From positions 1 through 5,706 of the forward strand of contig JAUVLY010000058.1 of assembly GCA_030600505.1 (NCBI GenBank): 5,706 bases of DNA. Direction: 5' to 3'. This stretch comes from Candidatus Falkowiibacteriota bacterium (lineage in GTDB: Bacteria > Patescibacteriota > Patescibacteriia > Patescibacteriales > UBA12075). A model generated the notes under the pieces. It had not been told where the DNA came from and did no database searches. It saw nothing but the letters and a program-made list of their open reading frames with translations. Position 1 is the stretch's first letter. Each line of letters begins with the position of its first letter. Positions 1-5,088 of the stretch are shown piece after piece. The position numbers and the translations under genes are program-made.

Positions 1-942
1 GGTGTCAACGATCCAGCCAAAGGCCCCGGGTGGGAGTAATATTTTTAATCCAGTTGTGACATTCAGGGTTGAGCCGGGCGGGATGGAATAATAATCAGCC
101 GCGCTTAATAGATAGCTATTATCAAGGGCGTTGAATTGGGGCATTAAGGCCAATTCTGAGAGCCGGGTAAATTCTATTGCCTGGCCTTTCTTGGCCCCAG
201 GGATTACTGGAATTGGTTCAGGCGATTTTTGGTTTATATGATATTCGCGGATATTTAATAAGGTTTTAACCTGGGCCCAGAGCAATTCACTAATTTCGTC
301 TTTGGGCATTATTCTATTGTTCCGGGTGCATTTGATCACCTTAATTTCCGGGTACATTGCCGCTAGTTCCAGATATATTTTTTCCGCCTGGCGCAAATGG
401 TCTAGGCTTTTTTCATGGATATCATTGGTTTTGCCTTGCCAGTCTTCATTATGGTTCATCAAGGCTAGTGATTGGGAAATTTCGGTTTCCACATGAAGAA
501 TAAAAACCGCGTCCGGTTGCGGGATATTAAAAAGTTTGTATTCAAAATTCCTGACCCAGTCATAAAAAGTAGAGCGGTCCAGTTTATTATTAATTTTACC
601 GCCCTGGTGGGCCAGATTGGAGGTAACGTAGCGGTCAGCCAGGACTATTTTTCCTTGACGCAAATATTCTTTAATTTTAAAGCTGGCATCAAAACGGTCA
701 ACCGCGTAAAAAACCGAGGCTGTATAAGGACTAACTTCCTTGGCTTCGCCGTATTTGCCTTCCAAATATTCCTCCACCAAGCCGGCAGATTTGGTGTCGT
801 TTTGCGGAAAGGAGATAGTTTTCACCTCAAATCCGGAGTATTCCAGCCACTCTTTAAGTAAAGCGGTTTGGGTAGTTTTACCCGAGCCGTCAGTACCGTC
901 AATAACAATAAATTTACCTTTTTTTTGGTCAAAATTATTCAT
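1..942 (-). CDS. tmk: Thymidylate kinase fused to a dUTPase-like domain (3' end outside window)
   Basis: The frame is open from ATG at 942 to the window edge, giving 314 residues with no stop. Residues 1 to about 230 are a thymidylate kinase, which phosphorylates dTMP to dTDP with ATP in the cytoplasm. Visible motifs are the P-loop GTDGSGKTTQ (16-25), FPQN (45-48), the DR of AVDRF (80-84), DRYVTSNLAHQG (103-114) and PDAVFILHV (143-151). Bacterial Tmk normally ends near 205-215 residues. Here a linker rich in Pro, Gly and Lys (about 237-255) leads into a dUTPase-like start: ALMPQF (265-270), SYLLSAAD (276-283), IPPG (287-290), TGLKILLPPG (297-306). About 90 further residues would be expected beyond the edge. 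The usual motif-1 Asp is Leu278. No Shine-Dalgarno is seen; a promoter abuts the start. The kinase call is firm. The dUTPase fold is well supported, but its activity is doubtful. Confidence 0.93.
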   Translation of the reverse strand, partial: MNNFDQKKGKFIVIDGTDGSGKTTQTALLKEWLEYSGFEVKTISFPQNDTKSAGLVEEYLEGKYGEAKEVSPYTASVFYAVDRFDASFKIKEYLRQGKIVLADRYVTSNLAHQGGKINNKLDRSTFYDWVRNFEYKLFNIPQPDAVFILHVETEISQSLALMNHNEDWQGKTNDIHEKSLDHLRQAEKIYLELAAMYPEIKVIKCTRNNRIMPKDEISELLWAQVKTLLNIREYHINQKSPEPIPVIPGAKKGQAIEFTRLSELALMPQFNALDNSYLLSAADYYSIPPGSTLNVTTGLKILLPPGAFGWIVDT

Positions 943-977
943 AAGTATATAATATTTGTTAATTTTGATTTTAGCAA
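943..977 (-). promoter_or_regulatory. Candidate promoter giving a leaderless tmk mRNA
   Basis: On the minus strand, TTGCTA (972-977) matches 4 of 6 bases of the sigma70 -35 box. A 17-bp spacer follows, then TATTAT (949-954), which matches 5 of 6 of the -10 box. Six bases, ATACTT, separate the -10 from the ATG at 942, so transcription would begin at or next to the start codon. There is no Shine-Dalgarno in this stretch. A perfect TTGACA lies a little further upstream (983-988) but is badly spaced for this -10. The region is AT-rich, so chance matches are possible; the correct spacing and the terminator just upstream favour a real promoter. Confidence 0.5.
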
Positions 978-997
978 CTACTAATGTCAAATTTTTG

Positions 998-1021
998 ATG
1001 AACGTAGATATCTACGTTCAT
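998..1021. repeat. Perfect 24-bp palindrome upstream of tmk
   Basis: The half-site ATGAACGTAGAT is followed directly by its exact reverse complement with no spacer. A second perfect palindrome, TGTTACGTAACA, lies immediately beside it at 1022-1033. Neither strand carries a T-tract after the palindrome, so it does not look like a terminator. It sits about 20 bp upstream of the predicted tmk -35 box, which would suit a dimeric regulator, but its core ATCTACG is also found in the iterons beside the GxxExxY gene, so it may instead be a fragment of the same repeat family. Confidence 0.75.
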
Positions 1022-1053
1022 TGTTACGTAACAGTGTAAGTTCATAGGGCTAT

Positions 1054-1079
1054 AAAAAGAAGCGCAGGTTAAGCGCTCC
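1054..1079 (-). terminator. Intrinsic terminator after adk
   Basis: Read on the minus strand, the stem GGAGCGC (1079-1073) pairs with GCGCTTC (1065-1059) around the 7-nt loop TTAACCT. There is one G-T wobble. TTTTT (1058-1054) follows. This is the layout of a Rho-independent terminator and it lies about 150 nt beyond the adk stop, between adk and the separate tmk promoter. The stem is short, so efficiency is uncertain. Confidence 0.55.
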
Positions 1080-1097
1080 TCCTTGGCTTAATTTTTA

Positions 1098-1211
1098 TGT
1101 CATTCAAAGTCCGCGAAGCGGGTGAAGAATCTCGTGGGTATAGTGACGGGATCCTTCGTCGCTACGCTCCTCCCTCCTACGCTGAAGCTTCGGCGGACAA
1201 GCAGGATGACA
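1098..1211. repeat. Intergenic palindromic repeat element, about 114 bp
   Basis: The element starts TGTCATTC (1098-1105) and ends GGATGACA (1204-1211), giving 8-bp terminal inverted repeats with one mismatch. Inside are GCGAAGCGGGTGAAGAATC (1113-1131), GGGATCCTTCGTCGCTACGC (1148-1167) and a near-perfect hairpin CGCTGAAGCTTCGGCG (1180-1195). The GAAGAATC / GGATCCTTCG / AGGATGAC wording resembles a dispersed repeat that I recall from the intergenic regions of many bacteria, and the inner hairpin resembles one I associate with CPR genomes; both statements are from memory. It is non-coding: the plus-strand frame through it is low-complexity and unlike any protein family I know. Only one copy is in the window. 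Confidence 0.6.
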
Positions 1212-1225
1212 GAAGAGATAAGCTA

Positions 1226-1852
1226 TTATTCTATAATTTTCAAAATCTTCTCGCTTACTTTTGTGATTGTTTTTTCGCCGTCTATTTGGTGAAAAATATT
1301 TTCTTTTTTATAAAATCCTATTAGAGATTCGGTCCGGGAATGGTAAAGGTTAAGGCGTTTTTTAACGGCGTTTGGCTTATCGTCTTGTCTGGTAGTTAAA
1401 TCACCGTGGCAAATATCGCAAGTTTGTTCGTTTTTGGGCGGTTTGCTTACTAAGTGGTATACACTTTTGCATTTAGAGCAAATTCGGCGCTGGCTTATTC
1501 TCTCAACCGCGACAATATCGCTTATCCAGATTTCCAGGGCAAAATCCAATTGGGTTATTGTATTTAAATATTCGGCTTGGGCCAAATCGCGCGGATAGCC
1601 ATCCAGGATAAAGCCGTTTTTGGTGTCAAATTTTCGCAAACGTTTTTTAATAATAGAGTTAGTTATTTCGTCCGGTACTAAGTCGCCGTTATTTATAAGA
1701 ATGGCAATTTTTTTGCCTATTTTAGTTTGCTTTTTCATGTGTGTGCGAAAAATAACCCCGGTGGAAATATGCGGAATATTGAATTTGTCAGTTAGGATTT
1801 TTGCTTGCGTTCCCTTGCCTGATCCTTGCGGACCGAATATTACTACTTGCAT
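1226..1852 (-). CDS. adk: Adenylate kinase with zinc-type LID domain
   Basis: This 208-residue protein interconverts ATP + AMP and two ADP in the cytoplasm. The N-terminal P-loop is GPQGSGKGTQ (7-16). STG (30-32), R36 and the NMP-binding helices follow, with DGYPRD at 84-89 containing the conserved Arg88. The LID domain (about 118-158) has the four-cysteine zinc site C125-x2-C128 and C145-x2-C148, and TTRQDD (153-158) keeps the usual Arg and Asp residues. Length is normal for the long bacterial form. The start fits the family because the first strand leads straight into the P-loop; there is no Shine-Dalgarno, only AACTAA directly before ATG. The gene starts 9 nt after the stop of the reductase gene and is probably the last gene of the run, followed by a terminator. 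In a reduced genome it may also help with dNDP phosphorylation, which is inference. Confidence 0.97.
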   Translation of the reverse strand: MQVVIFGPQGSGKGTQAKILTDKFNIPHISTGVIFRTHMKKQTKIGKKIAILINNGDLVPDEITNSIIKKRLRKFDTKNGFILDGYPRDLAQAEYLNTITQLDFALEIWISDIVAVERISQRRICSKCKSVYHLVSKPPKNEQTCDICHGDLTTRQDDKPNAVKKRLNLYHSRTESLIGFYKKENIFHQIDGEKTITKVSEKILKIIE

Positions 1853-1861
1853 TTAGTTATT

Positions 1862-2365
1862 TTAGTTTTTCAAAACTTTATAATGGAGCATTATAGAGTT
1901 TGTGTTTAGTTTTTTAAGTTCTATTAATTCTAATTTCGCGTCCAGGTCTTTTGAAAAGACTCCCAGGCCTTTACCAAAAATAAGCGGTTCAATGGTTAGG
2001 ATTATTTCGTCAATTAAGTTTTTTTCCAAAAATAATGAGTTTAAATAAGCGCCTCCGCCCAAGAGGGCTTTATTGTGGCCTTCTGATTCTAATTCTTTTA
2101 TTACTGCTTCAATATCGCCGGTTACCCATTTAACTCCCTCCACTGGCTTTGGATCTTTTTCCAGTGTAAAAACAACGTTAAGGCGGCCGGGCAGGGGAGC
2201 GGGGAAGGTATTAAAAGTAGATTCACCAAATATCATAACTCCATATTCTTTTGAAATTTTCTGGAATAAACTTTTGTCCTCCGCACTGGTCCAATCCGGG
2301 AAGTGCTCTGAATTTTTAGCGATTAGTCCGTCAGCGGTAACCGCCATCATTAAGGTTATTTTCAT
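1862..2365 (-). CDS. DHFR / RibD-C superfamily reductase, probable dihydrofolate reductase
   Basis: This 167-residue protein belongs to the DHFR/RibD C-terminal reductase superfamily and probably uses NADPH to return the dihydrofolate made by ThyA to tetrahydrofolate. MMAVTADGLIA (6-16) is the first strand and loop. DWTSAEDKSLF (24-34) aligns with the DHFR stretch in which Asp27 of the E. coli enzyme protonates substrate, placing Asp30 in that role. PLPGRLNVVFT (57-67) is DHFR-like. GGGAYLNSLFLEKNLIDEI (103-121) with PLIFGKGLGVF (127-137) is closer to RibD-C proteins. The GRxT motif of DHFR, whose Arg contacts the NADPH phosphate, reads GEST (47-50), so cofactor preference may differ. It starts 2 nt after the kinase stop, suggesting coupled translation. 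A riboflavin-pathway reductase is the alternative, but no riboflavin gene is nearby. Confidence 0.8.
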   Translation of the reverse strand: MKITLMMAVTADGLIAKNSEHFPDWTSAEDKSLFQKISKEYGVMIFGESTFNTFPAPLPGRLNVVFTLEKDPKPVEGVKWVTGDIEAVIKELESEGHNKALLGGGAYLNSLFLEKNLIDEIILTIEPLIFGKGLGVFSKDLDAKLELIELKKLNTNSIMLHYKVLKN

Positions 2366-2367
2366 AG

Positions 2368-2925
2368 TTATTTTAAACTTTTTATTATTTTGTCTATTTG
2401 TTTATGCAAGTCACTAATCGTGCCGTTATTATTTAGGGAATAATCAGCGGTTTTCATTACTTCTGGAATATCAGCGTCAGCCTCTTCTTTGCTGTCAGCC
2501 AGGAATTTTTCATAGGATTTGCTTGTGTCTCCTTTGTTTTCGTTTCTGTCAATCATTCTTTGGTATCTGATTTTTGAATCAACTTGAATTTGAACCAATA
2601 TAAATCCTTTAATTTTTCGAAGATATTCAATGTCCGCCTGTCTCCTGATACCGTCAACCGCGATAATATTCTCTTCTGTTTTTTTTACATCCTTGGTCAT
2701 TACCTTGGACAAGACATTTTCTCCAAAATTTTGCCTTAGTACGGTAGACAATAGCTGCATATTCTGGCGGGAATTTAGAAAATATATTCTATCCAGCACG
2801 TCACGCAGAATTGTTGAAAATCGAAATGTACGCGCCTTATATTTTTTTTCTAAATATTTATTAACCGCGCCTTTGCCGGATGATATCTCCCCAACCAGAC
2901 CGATAATCAATTTTTTTTTAGACAT
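2368..2925 (-). CDS. P-loop nucleotide kinase of unassigned substrate (UPF0200/CoaE-like fold)
   Basis: This 185-residue P-loop protein has the Walker A loop GEISSGKG (12-19), of the adenylate-kinase GKG type. FSTILRDVLDR (36-46) sits where the base or acceptor is usually held. LRQNFGENVL (63-72), VDGIRRQADIEYLR (90-103), the Arg-rich RYQRMIDRNENKGD (120-133) and ADYSLNNNG (160-168) follow. This order resembles the UPF0200/dephospho-CoA kinase-like kinases and, more loosely, phage-type dNMP kinases. I cannot assign a substrate from sequence alone. It lies between thyA (27 nt upstream) and the reductase gene (2 nt downstream) in a dTTP-making run, so a (d)NMP such as dCMP or dUMP is a reasonable inference; dephospho-CoA is the alternative. 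A run of nine A on the coding strand encodes Lys3-Lys5 but the frame is intact. ATG at 2925 is preceded by AACTAA, not by a Shine-Dalgarno. Confidence 0.82.
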   Translation of the reverse strand: MSKKKLIIGLVGEISSGKGAVNKYLEKKYKARTFRFSTILRDVLDRIYFLNSRQNMQLLSTVLRQNFGENVLSKVMTKDVKKTEENIIAVDGIRRQADIEYLRKIKGFILVQIQVDSKIRYQRMIDRNENKGDTSKSYEKFLADSKEEADADIPEVMKTADYSLNNNGTISDLHKQIDKIIKSLK

Positions 2926-2952
2926 TTAGTTCTAATAGATAGAATTAGTAAT

Positions 2953-3954
2953 TTATTCAAATCCTCCGATGGTGGCTATTTCTGCTTTGAGAGATGGGTG
3001 AGCTTTGTAATTTTCCAGGGTAATATCTTCGTATTTAAAGTCATCAATATTTTTAATATCTGGATTTAGTTTCACAGTCGGGAAAGGCAGGGGTTTACGC
3101 GCGATTTGTTCTTTAACTTGCTCAAAATGGTTAGAATAAATATGTACATCGCCAAAAGTATGGACAAAATCACCCGGCTCAATGCCGGTGGCGCGGGAAA
3201 CCATTAAAAGTAGTAACGCATAGCTGGCAATATTAAAGGGTACGCCAAGAAAAACATCAGCACTTCGTTGGTATAATCCAAGATTAAGCTTGTCATTAGC
3301 AACTTGAAACTGAAACATAGTGTGGCAGAATGGCGGAACCTGTGATTTTTGTCCCTCTGAAGCCATTGCATAAATGAAATCAGGATTCCAGGCATTTACA
3401 ACATACGATTTTCTGTATGGCTTATCTTTAAGTCCTTTGATTACCCAGGCTAATTGATCTATTTCACGTCCGTCGCTTGCTGGCCAGCGCCTCCACATGC
3501 GGCCATAAATAGTTATTAAATCTCCCCATTTTTGTACAAAAGGATCATTCTCGGGCAAATCTGTCATTTTTTTAATTAATTCCTCTTGGGTCATATCCTC
3601 TTTGGGCGCATTTTTTTTTGCCCACATTGTGTAATGTTTCCAGGCCCACTCGTCCCAAATATGCACATTTTGATCCAGTAGAGGTTTGATGTTTGAGCTT
3701 CCTGACAAAAACCATAGTAATTCTATTGCAACTCCTCGCCAGAATGTTTTTTTAGTTGTTAATAAAGGAAAGCCTTTACTTAAATCAAATCTTATTTGTC
3801 GGCCAAAAACTCCGCGAATAAAAGGTGGCTCTTGTCCTTGTTCTTTATATCGATCAAGCACGACTTGATTAAAAAAGAGTTTTTTATCCGCTCCGTTATC
3901 CAAAATGTCTTGAAGCAGATCTAGATATTGATATTCAGGATGTTTGTTTGGCAT
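2953..3954 (-). CDS. thyA: Thymidylate synthase, long form
   Basis: This 333-residue enzyme methylates dUMP to dTMP using methylene-tetrahydrofolate, releasing dihydrofolate. Family landmarks in order: the dUMP phosphate-binding Arg region RGVFGRQIRFDL (47-58), FPLLTTKK (62-69), ELLWFLSG (78-85), WDEWA (100-104), YGRMWRRW (150-157), catalytic Cys210 in PPFCHTMFQF (207-216), YQRSADVFLGVPFN (228-241) with the RSxD phosphate-binding motif, and GDVHIYSNH (268-276). The E. coli enzyme has 264 residues; most of the extra length is an insertion at about 105-149, a region that also varies in other long ThyA proteins. The residue before the catalytic Cys is Phe, where Pro is usual. The start codon abuts the last iteron of the GxxExxY unit, so that unit supplies the leader; no Shine-Dalgarno is visible. 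It heads the tight run of four genes. Confidence 0.97.
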   Translation of the reverse strand: MPNKHPEYQYLDLLQDILDNGADKKLFFNQVVLDRYKEQGQEPPFIRGVFGRQIRFDLSKGFPLLTTKKTFWRGVAIELLWFLSGSSNIKPLLDQNVHIWDEWAWKHYTMWAKKNAPKEDMTQEELIKKMTDLPENDPFVQKWGDLITIYGRMWRRWPASDGREIDQLAWVIKGLKDKPYRKSYVVNAWNPDFIYAMASEGQKSQVPPFCHTMFQFQVANDKLNLGLYQRSADVFLGVPFNIASYALLLLMVSRATGIEPGDFVHTFGDVHIYSNHFEQVKEQIARKPLPFPTVKLNPDIKNIDDFKYEDITLENYKAHPSLKAEIATIGGFE

Positions 3955-3955
3955 A

Positions 3956-3993
3956 ATGCAAATCTACAAATGGTATGCAAATCTACGAATGAC
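3956..3993. repeat. Left iteron pair (two 19-bp direct repeats)
   Basis: Two adjacent 19-bp units read ATGCAAATCTACAAATGGT (3956-3974) and ATGCAAATCTACGAATGAC (3975-3993), identical at 16 of 19 positions. A decayed third copy, TAGCAAAACC, follows at 3994-4003. The array fills the 51-nt gap between the GxxExxY stop and the thyA start. The same motif occurs in the opposite orientation on the other side of the GxxExxY gene. Confidence 0.85.
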
Positions 3994-4005
3994 TAGCAAA
4001 ACCAT

Positions 4006-4389
4006 TTATTCTATTTCGTTATTTAAAATTCTTTTTGGTGTAATATATTTTTGCCGAAAATTTACCAGAATTCCAAGTTTCAATCTCGAAGAAGATAAGT
4101 ATCTTTTAATTTGGAAATAATCCTCTCTCATTAAAAATTTGTTTGCTTTAAATTCAACTACAATTTTGTTCTCAATTATAAAATCACACACATTTCTTCT
4201 GTTTTTTTCTCCAGGGAATGAAACATCAAGCTTTGCTTCTCTTAAATATTTAATATTATTTTTCTTTAATATAAACTCAAAATAATCTCCATACTGTTTT
4301 TCGTTTTTATATCTGCCAAGATCATTGTGTGTTTTGTATAGTAGCCCAGTAATCAAGTATGATAATTCCTTGTAAATAACTTTACTCAT
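4006..4389 (-). CDS. GxxExxY-family protein, PD-(D/E)XK nuclease-like
   Basis: This 127-residue protein matches the GxxExxY family, thought to have a PD-(D/E)XK nuclease-like fold; its cellular role is not known to me. The N-terminal helix LITGLLYKTHNDLG (12-25) precedes a variant signature in which only E30-x2-Y33 of the name motif is kept and the Gly is Tyr27. The nuclease-like core shows Asp69 in VCDFII (67-72), then VVEFKA (77-82) giving Glu79-x-Lys81, then Q93-x3-YL (97-98) and LGILVNF (104-110), as in other members. So the putative catalytic D...ExK set is intact. The gene is clearly more AT-rich than thyA or the Dcd-like gene beside it, and it is bracketed by inverted pairs of iterons, both of which suggest a separate origin. 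It interrupts an otherwise purely nucleotide-metabolism locus. No Shine-Dalgarno precedes ATG at 4389. Confidence 0.85.
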   Translation of the reverse strand: MSKVIYKELSYLITGLLYKTHNDLGRYKNEKQYGDYFEFILKKNNIKYLREAKLDVSFPGEKNRRNVCDFIIENKIVVEFKANKFLMREDYFQIKRYLSSSRLKLGILVNFRQKYITPKRILNNEIE

Positions 4390-4428
4390 AAATATTACAA
4401 GGGAAAGGAATAAATTGTTAATTATTTA

Positions 4429-4466
4429 TTTGTAGATTTGCATTTCATTCGCGTGATTTGCATTCA
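4429..4466. repeat. Right iteron pair (inverted relative to left pair)
   Basis: Two units, 4429-4447 and 4448-4466, share the core GATTTGCATT (4435-4444 and 4455-4464). The first contains TTTGTAGATTTGCAT, the exact reverse complement of the left unit ATGCAAATCTACAAA. The second is diverged (TTCGCGTGATTTGCATTCA) and its core is offset by one base. The pair ends 5 bp from the stop codon of the Dcd-like gene, so the left and right pairs delimit a unit of about 511 bp carrying only the GxxExxY gene. Confidence 0.8.
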
Positions 4467-4471
4467 GTATT

Positions 4472-5029
4472 TTATATTTGTGTTTCTTTACCCCCGGTAG
4501 CGACCCGTCCCCCTTGCCATTGGCCGCGGTATTGATTGCCCTCACCTAGAACTTCGTGAAATGTGATATGCACGACGCGGGCGCCGAAAGCGACTCGAAT
4601 TTTTGATTTCCCCAGGTTGCAAATACCAAAGGAAAGCTCGCCGGAGTAACCGGGCTGGACAACACCGTTGAAAAGCGCGAGCCCGGAGCGGAATAGGGTA
4701 GTGCGGGGAAAGATGATGCCAGACAGGGTAGTGGGGAGATTTACCTTTTCCATGGTTTTAATAAGATAGTATTTACCTGGTTCAAAAATAAATGAATTAT
4801 CAGTTTCAGATTTAGATTTATCATTAATAGCTACCGAGACTACGTCCGGTGTATTTCTTTCTTCCACACCCAGGAAATAATCATCACCTTTATTGTCCAG
4901 CTCAAACACTTCGGCTAAACGCAAGTCAAATCCAGCCCCTTCCGGGCTACTGAGCTCCCGGTCGCAAAGATTCTCAACTAATTTATCTTTCTTCACTAAT
5001 TCGTGAAGTTTTTTTATTCCGAGTATCAT
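4472..5029 (-). CDS. dCTP deaminase/dUTPase-superfamily protein with altered catalytic residues
   Basis: This 185-residue protein has the trimeric dUTPase/dCTP deaminase fold. Family members make dUTP from dCTP, or dUMP from dUTP, feeding ThyA. The N-terminal MILGIKKL helix is Dcd-like. GAGFDLRLAEVF (31-42) is motif 1 with Asp35 kept. PRTTLFRSGL (108-117) matches the PRSSLxRxG motif and keeps Arg114, the partner of E. coli Dcd Arg115. NGVVQPGYSGEL (121-132) and GICNLG (135-140) are motif 3. The C-terminal GQWQGGR (169-175) is a nucleotide-closing tail. Two key positions differ: the motif-3 Asp is Gln125, and the position of Dcd Glu138, the catalytic base for deamination, is Gly135. It may therefore be a dUTPase-like enzyme with unusual chemistry or a binding protein rather than a true deaminase. 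Automatic annotation would probably say dcd. Start at ATG 5029 fits the family; no Shine-Dalgarno is present. Confidence 0.85.
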   Translation of the reverse strand: MILGIKKLHELVKKDKLVENLCDRELSSPEGAGFDLRLAEVFELDNKGDDYFLGVEERNTPDVVSVAINDKSKSETDNSFIFEPGKYYLIKTMEKVNLPTTLSGIIFPRTTLFRSGLALFNGVVQPGYSGELSFGICNLGKSKIRVAFGARVVHITFHEVLGEGNQYRGQWQGGRVATGGKETQI

Positions 5030-5088
5030 GAGGGCGATATTTTTAAAACTAATATTAAATAGTTACATTTAAATTTTCTAACTAACTT

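Noticed and set aside
302..952. Overlapping plus-strand frames opposite tmk
   Set aside because: They lie antisense to a continuous minus-strand frame with strong Tmk and dUTPase-like motifs, and they show no recognisable domains.
998..1021. Bidirectional intrinsic terminator
   Set aside because: The palindrome has no loop and no T-tract follows it on either strand. The 1054-1079 hairpin is a much better terminator.
1097..1324. Plus-strand frame of 75 codons through the adk 3' region
   Set aside because: Its first third is a translation of the palindromic repeat and the rest runs antisense to the end of adk. No family resemblance is seen.
2911..2919. Programmed frameshift at a run of nine A/T in the kinase start
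   Set aside because: The zero frame is intact and gives a full-length kinase, and the alternative frames soon lose similarity. Occasional slippage cannot be excluded.
1620..2929. Plus-strand frames opposite adk, the reductase and the kinase
   Set aside because: Each is antisense to a well-recognised gene and has a composition typical of reverse-strand translation.
3956..4466. CRISPR array
   Set aside because: There are only two units per side with no spacers between them, the two sides are inverted, and no cas gene is present.
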